Shown here: positions 27,546 to 36,728 of the stretch, one piece after another
Layout of the letters: every line of letters starts with the position of its first letter
Position numbering within the stretch: the first letter of the stretch is position 1
From: Bacillota bacterium
Lineage (GTDB): Bacteria > Bacillota_A > Clostridia > Lachnospirales > Lachnospiraceae
DNA length: 64,000 bases
NCBI GenBank assembly: GCA_023407175.1
Contig: JAEYMU010000012.1
Location: forward strand, 434,001-498,000
Reading direction: 5' to 3'
The notes under the pieces: model-generated
What the model saw: only the letters and a program-made list of their open reading frames with translations
What the model was told of the DNA's origin: nothing
Databases searched by the model: none
Translations under genes and position numbers: made by a program

Positions 27546-28793
27546 TTAAGAAAGACTCTGGAAAATATCCTTTGGTACATATGCCTTGACATAGATACCC
27601 TCCTGCCGGTATTCTTCCTCCAAAAGCTGTCCATATTTTCTGATGATCTGTATCTTTCCGGCTTCTTCATAAGAAAATACCCGCTCTACTAAAATCTTTC
27701 GTTCATTCAAAATCTTCTCGATTAATTCCAGCAGCTTATCGATATCCTTTCCCGTCTTAGCCGATATCTTGATGGTATAATCTGCTTTAAAATCCCTGAT
27801 CTGCTTTTCCGCTTCGGGCTTATCCTGCTTATTGAAGGCCGTTATAATAACCTTATCCTGAATTCCGAGATTGCTTAGCGTCTCATAAACAATATGCATC
27901 TGCCGTTCCACATCCGGGTTGGAGCTATCTACTACATGCAGTATAATATCTGAATATTTGGCCTCCTCCAACGTACTTTTAAAGGATTCAACCAGATGAT
28001 GCGGAAGCTTTCGAATAAAGCCTACCGTATCGGTAAAAAGTATCTGCTGTCCGCTTTCCAGGGCAAGATTTCTTGTAGTCGGATCAAGGGTGGCAAAGAG
28101 CTTATCCTCCTCCAGCACTCCCGCATTCGTCAGATAGTTAAGTAAGGTGGATTTGCCCGCATTGGTATAGCCGACAATAGCAACCACGGGTACCCGGTTC
28201 TTGCTGCGCAGACTTCTTGCAGTCTCTCTGTTCTGCTTCACCTCATTTAACTCCTGCTTAAGCAGGGTGATCCTATCTTTAATCAATCGCCGGTCTACCT
28301 CAAGCTTCTTCTCACCAGGACCTCTGGTTCCAATTCCTCCGCCGAGTCTTGATAACGAATTACGCAAGCCAATCAGCCTGGTGGAACGGTATCTTAGCTG
28401 TGCCAGCTCCACCTGTATTTTCCCTTCTCTGGTAGAAGCCCTTTTTGCAAAAATGTCCAGAATGATCACCGTTCGGTCCAAAACCTTCATCTGCAGCGCA
28501 TCCTCCAGATTTTTAAGCTGCGCCGGCGAAAGCTCGTCATCACAGACAACTCCTGTTGCGCCTGTCTTAATTGCCAGTTCTTTTACTTCTTCGATCTTGC
28601 CCTTGCCAATGTAGGTACCAGGATGGACGCTTTCTCTATTTTGTATGAGTTTGCCCAGCGTCACTGCACCTGCCGTAGCTGCCAGCTCCTCCAATTCCTC
28701 CAGAGACTCCGGCGTATCATCACTTTCAGAGGAAGCCACCCCTACCAGAACAAAGCGCTCCTCCTCTTCCTTTATATCATACATCTGTGTCAT
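27546..28793 (-). CDS. hflX: Ribosome-associated GTPase HflX
   Basis: A 415-residue GTPase that binds the large ribosomal subunit and rescues stalled ribosomes. The N-terminal domain has HPGTYIGKGKIEEVKEL and VVCDDELSPAQLKNLED; the coiled middle shows LRYRSTRLIGLRNSLSRLG followed by GTRGPGEKKLEVDRR. The G domain carries Walker A GYTNAGKST, the DTVGFIRKLP switch and NKQDK. I start at ATG 28791-28793 because AGGAG precedes it; an ATG 11 codons earlier lacks a binding site. It precedes no obvious operon partner. Confidence 0.96.
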   Translation of the reverse strand: MTQMYDIKEEEERFVLVGVASSESDDTPESLEELEELAATAGAVTLGKLIQNRESVHPGTYIGKGKIEEVKELAIKTGATGVVCDDELSPAQLKNLEDALQMKVLDRTVIILDIFAKRASTREGKIQVELAQLRYRSTRLIGLRNSLSRLGGGIGTRGPGEKKLEVDRRLIKDRITLLKQELNEVKQNRETARSLRSKNRVPVVAIVGYTNAGKSTLLNYLTNAGVLEEDKLFATLDPTTRNLALESGQQILFTDTVGFIRKLPHHLVESFKSTLEEAKYSDIILHVVDSSNPDVERQMHIVYETLSNLGIQDKVIITAFNKQDKPEAEKQIRDFKADYTIKISAKTGKDIDKLLELIEKILNERKILVERVFSYEEAGKIQIIRKYGQLLEEEYRQEGIYVKAYVPKDIFQSLS

Positions 28794-28858
28794 ATCCGTC
28801 TCCTGTCTATTTCCTTGTTCCAGCATCTATGCATTGCCAATGATTATCTTTCTATAAC

Positions 28859-30025
28859 TTACTGTATCAAGCGGGTATCAATAAACTGCGCTTCTCTGAC
28901 AGCCGCCTCATCCTCCGGATAGCTCTCCAGATATTCATTCAGCTTTTCCTTCGCAGTCTCAAAATCTCCAAGTCCTTCATAGGCGATGATCTCGTTCTTT
29001 GCTAAAACCTTAAGTGTACCCGCATCATTAAATGCAATACCGGTCTTCAGATACTCCAATGCTTTTTTATCATCGCCTGTCTTGATCAGGCAGACAGCGA
29101 TTTGATTGTATACATTGGGAGTTGTTACTTCACCGGCTTTAATATAGTTTTCATAATAATAAACCGCCTTTGTATAATCCTTCTGTATCCGATAAATTTC
29201 TCCGAGGTAGTAATATGCTTCATAAATTCCTGCCTGAGAACTGCTTTCCAATTCAGATAGTGCTGTATCATAATTCTCCTGATAATAATGAAGCTTTGCC
29301 AGATTATATTTATCTTCCTCTGTGCCGGCCTTAATATCTGAAGCCTTTTGGAGTGCCTGCTTGGCACTATTCAAATCTCCCTGGCCTATCAACAAATTAT
29401 ATTTTCCAAAGTAATAATCAAAATTATCAGGCTCTAATGAAATCGCACTGTCATAATCCGCCAGCCCTTCCTGGTACATAGCAAGGCACTGATAACAGTA
29501 GGCCCGCTGCGCATAAGCCTGTGCGTTGTTCTTATTACCTGCAAGAATCTCTGTATATGCATCAATGGCTTTCTGATATGACCCGATGGAACGGTAGGAA
29601 CTGCCCATGTAATACAATATGTCCACATCAAGCTCCGGTAATTCATCTATTTTAAGTGCGTTCTTAAATTCCTTGACCGCCTTTTTATAATCCTGCATAT
29701 GATAATAAGCGATTCCTTTTCCCCGCAGTGCTCTTTTATTATTTTCGCGGATGATAGACATATCCTTATCCATATATGCATGGTCAAATTCCGCAATCGC
29801 ATCCTCATACTTTCCAAGTGCAACCAAGGCGAGTCCATAATCAACGTAATATTGTGCACGGTTTGGATTGGCAGTAATTGCTTTATCAAAGCTCTCGGCT
29901 GCCTTCTCATAATCTCCGCTTTCAAAGCTTTTCTTTCCGTCTTTATAATAGCTGCCGGCTGTACTGCAGCCGGACAAAAGTATCACCATAAGTATCATTC
30001 CTATAGAAAGAAGCTTCTTATTCAT
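28859..30025 (-). CDS. TPR-repeat lipoprotein
   Basis: A 388-residue lipoprotein. The signal peptide ends in the lipobox LLSGC (Cys20). The mature part consists of about ten tetratricopeptide repeats, for example GDYEKAAESFDKAITANPN, GKYEDAIAEFDHAYMD, GSYQKAIDAYTEILAGNKN and KDYTKAVYYYENYIKAG, spanning residues 27-385. TPR arrays bind partner proteins; here it would act outside the membrane, perhaps in envelope assembly. GAGGA precedes the ATG. It lies 65 bases upstream of hflX on the same strand and may share its transcript. The exact role is unknown. Confidence 0.88.
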   Translation of the reverse strand: MNKKLLSIGMILMVILLSGCSTAGSYYKDGKKSFESGDYEKAAESFDKAITANPNRAQYYVDYGLALVALGKYEDAIAEFDHAYMDKDMSIIRENNKRALRGKGIAYYHMQDYKKAVKEFKNALKIDELPELDVDILYYMGSSYRSIGSYQKAIDAYTEILAGNKNNAQAYAQRAYCYQCLAMYQEGLADYDSAISLEPDNFDYYFGKYNLLIGQGDLNSAKQALQKASDIKAGTEEDKYNLAKLHYYQENYDTALSELESSSQAGIYEAYYYLGEIYRIQKDYTKAVYYYENYIKAGEVTTPNVYNQIAVCLIKTGDDKKALEYLKTGIAFNDAGTLKVLAKNEIIAYEGLGDFETAKEKLNEYLESYPEDEAAVREAQFIDTRLIQ

Positions 30026-30348
30026 TGCCTGTCCTCATTTCCTTCCGGATAAGAACCTCTCTCCCAGGTTATCCGGACTCCGGTGGATTAATCTATCGGT
30101 ACGATATGAATAACATTCTGCATGTGCTATATTTATCATTGTATTATCATTCCAATACAAGATATAGTGACTATGTTATATTATACATCATAATCCAAGT
30201 GTTGACAACCCGGTATAAGCAGGAGGCTACGCAAAAAAATAAAGCCAGGATAATGGTACAGCTCTTATTGTGAGCCAAACACTATCCTGACTTTATCATA
30301 CCTGATATTAATTTTTATAATAGCTCCGGACTCTTCGATTTAAGAATA
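30026..30348. other. Intergenic space between hppA and the TPR lipoprotein gene
   Basis: The 323 bases hold the hppA terminator (30239-30296) and AT-rich sequence that should include the promoter of the TPR gene. I see no coding region and no clear consensus promoter. Confidence 0.5.
30239..30296 (-). terminator. Terminator hairpin after hppA
   Basis: ATAAAGCCAGGATA (30239-30252) pairs with TATCCTGACTTTAT (30283-30296) with one mismatch position, which on the minus strand is a G-U pair. A smaller stem AGCTC/GAGC lies inside. Confidence 0.75.
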
Positions 30349-32493
30349 TTAACCGAAAAGATTGATTGTCAGGAATATGGTAGCTGTTAAGGATGCTACC
30401 AGGGATACTACCGTAATCTGTGTATTAATGGATGGACCTGCGGTATCCTTGAAGGGATCGCCTACGGTATCACCAACAACGCCGGATTTATGAGCGGGTG
30501 AATTCTTGCCGCCATGATGTCCTGCCTCAATATATTTCTTCGTATTATCCCAAAGTCCTCCGGAATTGGACATGAATAAGGCAAACAGCAGACCGCTAAG
30601 AATATTACCGGTGATAAAACCGCCTACTGCTTGTACCCCGCCGATAAAGCCTACCGCTAAGGTTGCAAGGATTACCATTAAACCGGCTGGAATTAATTCC
30701 TTGATCGCTCCCGTAGTTGCAATTTCAATGCATTTATCATATTCGGGCTTAACACCCTCCTTGCCCTCCTTTAAGCCGGGGATTTCCTTGAACTGACGGT
30801 GGATTTCTTCAACCATACGCTGTGCGTTACGGTCAACACCAAGCATCAGCATCGCAGAGAACAGGGCCGGGATTGCGGCACCAATCAGTAAACCGAAGAA
30901 AACAACCGGGTTGATGATGTCAAAGCCGGTGATGTTCTCCAGGGCTGTTTCTCCTGCCTTAAGTGTTGCATTAATCTCATCAATACCTGCATTAACCTCA
31001 CTCATGAAGGCTCCCAGCAATGCAATTACGGTAAGTCCTGCCGCACCGATGGCAAAGCCCTTGGTTACCGCCTTTACGGTATTTCCGGCGCTGTCCAGAG
31101 AGTCTGTGATTTCAAGGGCTTTATCTCCCAGATTTCCCATCTCAACCAAGCCTCGGGCATTATCCACGATAGGACCATAGGCATCATTGGATATAATCAT
31201 ACCTACGATGGACAGCATACCAACCGCCGCCATGGAAATACCGAACATCGCATATTCCACACAGTCCCCCGGATTGCTGCCGCCGAGGGGATAACAAAGC
31301 TTATAGGCTGCAAGAGCTGAAACACCGATACCGATCATAGAAGGAAGCGCACTCATCAGACCATAGGAGATACCGGACAGGATTGTAAAGGCCGGACCAG
31401 ATTCACAGGCCTTGGCAACTGCATGTACCGGAGGCTTCTTATCATCAGTAAAATAATCGCTTGCAAGTCCGATAACCACACCTACCGCAAGTCCGATTGC
31501 GCTGGCTCCCCAGATACGCCAGTTAAAATCAAAGGCCCAGGTCGCTACTGCTGTCAATACACCGTACAACACTGTGGTCACGTATGTATTGCTGTTTAAG
31601 GCTCTGGTAGGGTCTCCACCCTCTTTCATTTTTGCTGTTAACACACCCACAATGGAAGCAAACAAACCAATTGCGGCATAGCAAAATACCATTGCCATAT
31701 TATTCCCCTTAGTGGCTGAATCAAGAGCCGCCGCCATAACAAGAGCTGCTGCCATAGAAGCCACATTGGAATCGAACAGGTCCGCACCCATACCGGCTAC
31801 GTCACCTACATTATCGCCAACATTATCTGCAATAACGGCCGGATTTCGCGGATCATCCTCCGGAATGCCAAGCTCTACCTTACCTACCAGGTCCGCACTG
31901 ATATCTGCTGTCTTTGTAAAAATACCACCGCCTGCTTTTGCAAAGAGTGCCATGGAGCTTGCACCAAAGCTGAAGCCTAACAGTGCTGTTGTATTATCTG
32001 TAATGAGAAGAACTAATGTTACGCCAAGTAAGCTGGAGCCAACAACTGCCATACCCATGACAGCTCCTCCGCGAAAACCTGACATGAAAGAGGGCTTGAT
32101 ACCCTTGGTTGCAGCTTCTGCTGCTTTCACATTTGCAATTGTTGCAATACTGATGCCAATCTTACCGGCAATTCCTGAAAATACAGTACCAAATAAATAA
32201 GAAACGGCCATTAAAATATTGTCAATTACATCACCCTTCCAGATTGGTGACGGAAGAAATACCAATATTATAATTGCTGCCACAAGGCAAAAGCGAAGCA
32301 AGGTCCTATACTCTTTTGCCAAAAATGTGTTTGCTCCATTACGTATCAGCTTGCTTACCTCAGCAATACGCTGATTTGATGAGGGCTGTGATGAAACCCA
32401 TTTGTAGAGCCAGAAGGCTGCACCAAAGGCAAGGATTGAAATTATAATTGATGCTATTTGGAAAAACTGTAAATCAAAACTCAATAAGCTCAT
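30349..32493 (-). CDS. hppA: Membrane-bound ion-pumping pyrophosphatase, K+-independent type
   Basis: A 714-residue membrane pyrophosphatase with about 16 helices that couples hydrolysis of pyrophosphate to ion export. The catalytic core is seen in GGGIFTKTADISADLVGKVE, EDDPRNPAVIADNVGDNVGD and, near the C-terminus, GDTVGDPFKDTAGPS. At the position that separates subfamilies the motif reads GNTVKAVTKGFAIG with Lys474. Lys there marks K+-independent, proton-pumping enzymes, whereas K+-dependent ones, including Na+ pumps, have Ala. ATG 32493 directly abuts GGAG; a TTG three codons on is better spaced and may be the true start. It diverges from the decarboxylase beta gene. Confidence 0.95.
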   Translation of the reverse strand: MSLLSFDLQFFQIASIIISILAFGAAFWLYKWVSSQPSSNQRIAEVSKLIRNGANTFLAKEYRTLLRFCLVAAIIILVFLPSPIWKGDVIDNILMAVSYLFGTVFSGIAGKIGISIATIANVKAAEAATKGIKPSFMSGFRGGAVMGMAVVGSSLLGVTLVLLITDNTTALLGFSFGASSMALFAKAGGGIFTKTADISADLVGKVELGIPEDDPRNPAVIADNVGDNVGDVAGMGADLFDSNVASMAAALVMAAALDSATKGNNMAMVFCYAAIGLFASIVGVLTAKMKEGGDPTRALNSNTYVTTVLYGVLTAVATWAFDFNWRIWGASAIGLAVGVVIGLASDYFTDDKKPPVHAVAKACESGPAFTILSGISYGLMSALPSMIGIGVSALAAYKLCYPLGGSNPGDCVEYAMFGISMAAVGMLSIVGMIISNDAYGPIVDNARGLVEMGNLGDKALEITDSLDSAGNTVKAVTKGFAIGAAGLTVIALLGAFMSEVNAGIDEINATLKAGETALENITGFDIINPVVFFGLLIGAAIPALFSAMLMLGVDRNAQRMVEEIHRQFKEIPGLKEGKEGVKPEYDKCIEIATTGAIKELIPAGLMVILATLAVGFIGGVQAVGGFITGNILSGLLFALFMSNSGGLWDNTKKYIEAGHHGGKNSPAHKSGVVGDTVGDPFKDTAGPSINTQITVVSLVASLTATIFLTINLFG

Positions 32494-32951
32494 CTCCTTT
32501 TCATTTATTAAGCGAATAAACGCTTTGTATCAAATACTATCACTTTTAGTTAAATAGTGCAATAGGAAACACTTCTTTTGATTATTTATGTCATATTGTA
32601 CATACACCATCATCTATTTGTTATATTTTTCCATTATATTATGCAATATGCACAATATCAAATATTTTGCTTTGTTAATATATCAGTAGTACTCCCTTTG
32701 CGGTTATACAATTTCACCATGAAAAAAATGATTTTTATGCGATTTTTATAATAAATATTCATACAAAATCTTTCGAATAGCATTGACATACAGTAGTAAA
32801 ATGAGCTACAATTAAACCAATTTCATTTAATTGTCATTCACTGATGAGATCACTGTTTTACTGAAAATGTACATGCCTTTTGCTTATGCTGTACTATATT
32901 TATTTAGGGTGCTTATTAAAATGACTAATCATGCTAAGGAGGACTTTTGTT
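32494..32951. promoter_or_regulatory. Divergent promoter region hppA / oadB
   Basis: This 458-base AT-rich spacer contains a promoter for each side. Leftward: GTGCAA at 32557-32562 (TTGCAC on the minus strand), a 17-base spacer and ATACTA at 32534-32539 (TAGTAT). Rightward: TTGACA (32783-32788), an 18-base spacer and TACAAT (32807-32812). No gene or riboswitch is recognisable between them. Confidence 0.65.
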
Positions 32952-34091
32952 ATGGATTTTTTATTGGCAGGCTTATTGGCAATTACTTGGCAGCAGTGTG
33001 TAATGTATGTGGTAGGTGCCGTATTGATCTATTTGGCAATTGCCAAGGGGTTTGAACCTTCACTGCTTCTTCCAATGGGCTTCGGTGCTATTCTTGTAAA
33101 CCTTCCGCTTTCCGGCGTATTGGATCAGACCATTGAGGGTGTCGGTAATACCCACGGTATTATTCAGTGGCTGTTTGAGACCACGATTGAAACATCGGAG
33201 GCTTTGCCGATTCTGCTGTTCATCGGTATCGGAGCTATGATTGATTTCGGTCCGCTGCTGTCCAATCCCAAGATGTTCCTGTTCGGAGGGGCAGCACAGT
33301 TTGGTATTTTCTTTACAATTCTGCTTGCCTGCGCTTTCGGCTTCGAACTTAATGATTCGGCAGCCATCGGTATTATCGGTGCGGCAGATGGCCCCACTTC
33401 CATTCTGGTATCACAAATCATGAATTCACAATATATGGGTGCCATCGCGGTGGCGGCGTACTCGTATATGGCATTGGTTCCGATTGTTCAGCCCTTTGCT
33501 GTTAAGCTTGTTACTACCAAAAAAGAACGTATGATACGCATGGAGTACAATCCGAAGTCCGTAACCAAATTAACCAGATTAATCTTTCCGGTTGTCGTTA
33601 CAATTATTGCCGGCTTAATTGCTCCCCAATCCGTGGCTTTAGTTGGCTTCCTGATGTTTGGTAATTTAATCAGAGAATGCGGTGTACTTGGCAGCTTATC
33701 TGATACGGCACAGAACAGTCTGGCTAATTTAATTACTTTACTGCTTGGTATCACAATTGCATTCAGTATGCAGGCTGCGGCCTTCGTCAACTGGAAAACC
33801 TTATTGATCATGGGACTGGGATTAATTGCCTTTGTAATGGACTCCATCGGTGGCGTATTGTTTGCCAAGCTGTTAAATCTGTTCCTGAAGAAGAAAATCA
33901 ATCCGATGGTTGGAGCCGCAGGTATCTCTGCCTTCCCCATGTCGGCACGTGTTATTCAGAAGATGGGTATTAAAGAAGATCCCACCAATCACCTCTTAAT
34001 GCACGCAATCAGTGCCAACGTTGCCGGACAGATCGGTTCCGTTGTAGCCGGCGGTGTTGTAATCAATATCGTAAGCCAGCTTCTGAAATAG
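32952..34091 (+). CDS. Sodium-translocating decarboxylase beta subunit (OadB/MmdB/GcdB type)
   Basis: A 379-residue polytopic membrane protein, the size of the ion-channel subunit of biotin-dependent Na+-pumping decarboxylases. Signature segments are GIGAMIDFGPLLSNPKMFLF, GAADGPTSILVSQ with the ion-binding Asp, and PMVGAAGISAFPMSARV near residue 320. It couples decarboxylation of carboxybiotin to Na+ export. ATG 32952 follows AAGGAGG. A 50-codon gene follows immediately. Neither the carboxyltransferase alpha subunit nor the biotin carrier is nearby, so the substrate (oxaloacetate, methylmalonyl-CoA or glutaconyl-CoA) cannot be assigned. Confidence 0.93.
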   Translation: MDFLLAGLLAITWQQCVMYVVGAVLIYLAIAKGFEPSLLLPMGFGAILVNLPLSGVLDQTIEGVGNTHGIIQWLFETTIETSEALPILLFIGIGAMIDFGPLLSNPKMFLFGGAAQFGIFFTILLACAFGFELNDSAAIGIIGAADGPTSILVSQIMNSQYMGAIAVAAYSYMALVPIVQPFAVKLVTTKKERMIRMEYNPKSVTKLTRLIFPVVVTIIAGLIAPQSVALVGFLMFGNLIRECGVLGSLSDTAQNSLANLITLLLGITIAFSMQAAAFVNWKTLLIMGLGLIAFVMDSIGGVLFAKLLNLFLKKKINPMVGAAGISAFPMSARVIQKMGIKEDPTNHLLMHAISANVAGQIGSVVAGGVVINIVSQLLK

Positions 34092-34112
34092 CTTATTTGA
34101 AAGGAGTATAAA

Positions 34113-34265
34113 ATGAATCAGAATGTGATTTATGCATTAGAAATCATGGGAAAAGGTATGTTCTCCATATTCCTGGTAATCCTGATCTTAACCGGTATCG
34201 TTGTCCTGCTTTCAAAGGTAACTAATCTGCCCATATTTAAGGGCAAGGAAGATTCGGATGATTAA
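34113..34265 (+). CDS. Very small membrane protein, OadG-like gamma subunit candidate
   Basis: A 50-residue product starting MNQNVIYALEIMGKGMFSIF, with a single membrane helix near residues 17-34 and an acidic tail ending KGKEDSDD. AAAGGAG lies just before the ATG and the gene begins 21 bases after the beta-subunit stop, ahead of the shared terminator. OadG/MmdD-type gamma subunits are also small, with one N-terminal helix and a charged tail, and they stabilise the complex. Similarity here is one of architecture and position only. Confidence 0.65.
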   Translation: MNQNVIYALEIMGKGMFSIFLVILILTGIVVLLSKVTNLPIFKGKEDSDD

Positions 34266-34291
34266 TTTACGTCATAAAATAAAGTAACATA

Positions 34292-34345
34292 GGCTGCCAC
34301 AAAATGAAAACGGCTATCGCGTGTTCATTTTGCGGCAGCCTTTTT
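34292..34345. terminator. Terminator after the decarboxylase genes
   Basis: GGCTGCCACAAAATGAA (34292-34308) pairs with TTCATTTTGCGGCAGCC (34324-34340), followed by TTTTT. On the minus strand the single mismatch becomes a G-U pair. It separates converging genes and overlaps the end of the transpeptidase gene. Confidence 0.88.
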
Positions 34346-35088
34346 CAGGGTTTAATAATAATGGCTGTACCTACGGGGCAATGTTCCCACAGAATATCCA
34401 TGACATCATTGTCTACGGCAATGCAGCCGGCCGTCCAGTCGGAGCTACTGCCATACCCATGTATCATGATCTCTCCCCCTAAGGCCGTATCCCAGGGTGG
34501 CTGTTCTCCGTTATCTATGGCATATGCAATCTGCTCATAGGTCCCCTGGTCGATGGTATCTGAAGCCAGCGCTTCTCTGGCATCCTCTTTGTTGGGATAG
34601 GATATACCTAAGGACAGGTAAAAGCGGCTGCTGCCATTCCGGGTGCATACGTAATAGGTACCTTCCGGGGTACGGCCATCCCCTTCCTGCTTCTTGTCCC
34701 CCTCCGGCTCCCATCCAAGTCCGACAGAATAGGTGGAATGCAGGCGGTCACCATCCCATAATTCCAGAATACGTTCGCTTTTCTTGATCATAATTTTCGG
34801 TGAAGTTATATCATCGGCAATAAGAAGGTCTGCCTGCATCGAAGGAACTTCATCCCGGGTTATATCTGCTTCAGCTGGAACTGTTGCTGCCGGCAATATT
34901 ATGGGCGTGGCCGATGGGCGCTCATCATCCTGTGTTATGCCGAAGGCTTTCGGACTAAGCTCCTGTGCAGGAGAGGGGGAAGCTTCTGCCGGGATTTCGT
35001 CATCCCTCCGGGAAGAACATCCGTTTGTAAATAGTGACAGAAGAGATAAAATGGTTATCATAGATACCTGTTGATAGAATCGTTTCAA
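34345..35088 (-). CDS. L,D-transpeptidase (YkuD domain) lipoprotein
   Basis: A 247-residue cell-wall enzyme. A signal peptide ends in the lipobox FTNGC (Cys24). A Pro/Ala-rich linker of about 80 residues follows, then a YkuD domain starting SPKIMIKKSERILELWDGD. The catalytic His and Cys lie in MIHGYGSSSDWTAGCIAVDN. It would make or modify 3-3 peptide cross-links or attach proteins to the wall. I start at TTG 35086-35088, which has GGGAGG six bases upstream; a longer reading has no binding site and would delay the signal peptide. Confidence 0.9.
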   Translation of the reverse strand: MKRFYQQVSMITILSLLSLFTNGCSSRRDDEIPAEASPSPAQELSPKAFGITQDDERPSATPIILPAATVPAEADITRDEVPSMQADLLIADDITSPKIMIKKSERILELWDGDRLHSTYSVGLGWEPEGDKKQEGDGRTPEGTYYVCTRNGSSRFYLSLGISYPNKEDAREALASDTIDQGTYEQIAYAIDNGEQPPWDTALGGEIMIHGYGSSSDWTAGCIAVDNDVMDILWEHCPVGTAIIIKP

Positions 35089-35131
35089 GCTGCACCTCCC
35101 CTTATTATAATTACTGCTCGCTTCGCTCTGC

Positions 35132-35199
35132 GGATATGATACCATATATTTATGCAGATTAGGAACTCAAGGACTGCTTATCGTGGATATGATACCATA
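35132..35199. repeat. 15-base direct repeat upstream of the L,D-transpeptidase
   Basis: GGATATGATACCATA occurs at 35132-35146 and 35185-35199, 53 bases (about five helical turns) apart. The copies lie 44 and 97 bases before the transpeptidase start, suitable for an activator or repressor site or for duplicated promoter elements. Confidence 0.5.
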
Positions 35200-35238
35200 A
35201 TGGGGAAAAAAAATCACTGATTTTATTTATTATAAAGT

Positions 35239-35285
35239 AAGGGTGCCGCCAGGCTGCTATGAATTAGCAATTTGGCGACACCCTT
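35239..35285 (-). terminator. Terminator after the NlpC/P60 gene
   Basis: Arms AAGGGTGCCGCCA (35239-35251) and TGGCGACACCCTT (35273-35285) match fully on the minus strand if one G-U pair is allowed, but contain a C-A mismatch on the plus strand, so it is built for leftward transcription. Confidence 0.82.
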
Positions 35286-35343
35286 GTTTATTTACAGTAT
35301 TTTTCTTTCTCTCCGATATCCTTTATAAATATCATCCAGAACT

Positions 35344-36531
35344 TTATCTAATATAGCTAACCGCCTTATAGGGCGTCCGATAATACAGGCTGGTAATTCT
35401 GATTCCTGTGGAAGGACTGCTGGCACTGATAACCTTTCCGCTGCCGATATAGATTGCCACATGATTGATGGTTCCCTTGTTCGTATAAAATACCAGATCA
35501 CCCGGCTCCAGATTATTAAGTGATACTCTGCTTCCGCCGCTTGCCTGGGTTCTCGAGGTTCTCGGAATGCTGATACCAAAGTGAGCAAATACTGATTGGG
35601 CAAAGCCGGAACAGTCTGCTCCGTTGGTAAGGCTGGTCCCTCCCCAGACATAGGGATTTCCTACAAATTGAACTGCATAATTTGCTATTTGACTGCCCAC
35701 ACCGGAAGTTGTGTTTGTGCTTGCCGAAGAGCTGCTTCCTGATGAGGTACTGCTTGAGGATGAACTGGACGAACTGGATTTTGTAGTCGATTTGCTTTGA
35801 TTGCTGTTCGAACTGGCCTGATTAGCCGCTGCCTCTTCTTTTAAGCGTTCCTCTTCCTCTTCAATTGATACTGCCTCTTCATATTCTGTCCAAACCTTGA
35901 TATAATCTGCAGATACATAACCGGATTTGTCACCCTCCAGGGATATCTTAACCCAGTCATCCTCCTCCTTCAATACCTTGAACTCATCGTCTTCTGCTAC
36001 AAGTGTTAATACAATCGAATCAAGGGAGGCTTTTTCTCTTACCTTCAGGGTAGTCGTCGTTACCGTAGCCATGACCGTACCTACCTTTTTAGCCAGTGTC
36101 GCTGCTTCTTCTCCTGTAACAAGGAAATCCGCCTTTATATAACCCTTCACGGAACCGGACTCAATTTGATACCATCCATTTTCCTTTGAGATCAGTGTTG
36201 CCGCAGAATTATTATACAGCTTGCCAAGGATCTCACTGTTTTCACTTGCCTCACTTCTGATATTCACATAGTTTGTTACCTTTGCAAAGGCCAAATTCGC
36301 ATATTCGTTTTCCTGATCTGAAGTAAGGCACTTTGTTATTTCCTTTACGGCATTATCTGAATTCTGAAAGATATCATTCAAGGTCAGATCAATGCCAGCT
36401 ATCGGCTCTTCGCTGGTTTGTAGGCCAATTCCTGCTGTCGTTTCCTGTGCTGCAAGGGTAACGGCTTCTTTTCCCGAAAAAACCAGTGTGCCAAGGATAA
36501 AGCATGCCGCAAGCTTATGTATTCTAGTCAT
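35344..36531 (-). CDS. Secreted NlpC/P60 peptidoglycan endopeptidase with two SH3 domains
   Basis: A 395-residue exported wall hydrolase. A signal peptide covers residues 1-28. Two bacterial SH3 domains follow (about 82-138 and 150-212, each with a VRSEAS/VREKAS-like core), then an acidic coiled stretch and a Ser-rich linker (240-278). The C-terminal NlpC/P60 domain contains Cys307 in GADCSGF, PRTSRTQ and His357 in NHVAIYIG. It would cut D-Glu to diamino acid bonds during growth or separation. GGAGG precedes the ATG. It is monocistronic with its own terminator. Confidence 0.94.
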   Translation of the reverse strand: MTRIHKLAACFILGTLVFSGKEAVTLAAQETTAGIGLQTSEEPIAGIDLTLNDIFQNSDNAVKEITKCLTSDQENEYANLAFAKVTNYVNIRSEASENSEILGKLYNNSAATLISKENGWYQIESGSVKGYIKADFLVTGEEAATLAKKVGTVMATVTTTTLKVREKASLDSIVLTLVAEDDEFKVLKEEDDWVKISLEGDKSGYVSADYIKVWTEYEEAVSIEEEEERLKEEAAANQASSNSNQSKSTTKSSSSSSSSSSTSSGSSSSASTNTTSGVGSQIANYAVQFVGNPYVWGGTSLTNGADCSGFAQSVFAHFGISIPRTSRTQASGGSRVSLNNLEPGDLVFYTNKGTINHVAIYIGSGKVISASSPSTGIRITSLYYRTPYKAVSYIR

Positions 36532-36688
36532 GAAACCTCCATAGGGGATACAGGTTCTCCGTATATACCACAGACCTCCTGCATTAATAAGTTGTTACAA
36601 ATTTGTTACATTTATTACGTACTTATTATACCTCATAAGCAGAGAGATTTCATGCTGTAAATTTTGGTATTTTATTAAACATAAAAAA

Positions 36689-36720
36689 GACACCCATCCC
36701 TGGTTACAGGAATGGGCGTC
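36689..36720 (-). terminator. Terminator of the ATP synthase operon
   Basis: GACACCCAT/ATGGGCGTC arms (one G-U pair in the minus-strand RNA) are followed leftward by six T residues, nine bases after the atpC stop. Confidence 0.9.
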
Positions 36721-36728
36721 ATTGCCGG

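Noticed and set aside
35750..35830. Simple-sequence repeat as a phase-variable tract
   Set aside because: The Ser-rich run encodes a linker of the NlpC/P60 protein with mixed codons; there is no pure nucleotide repeat.
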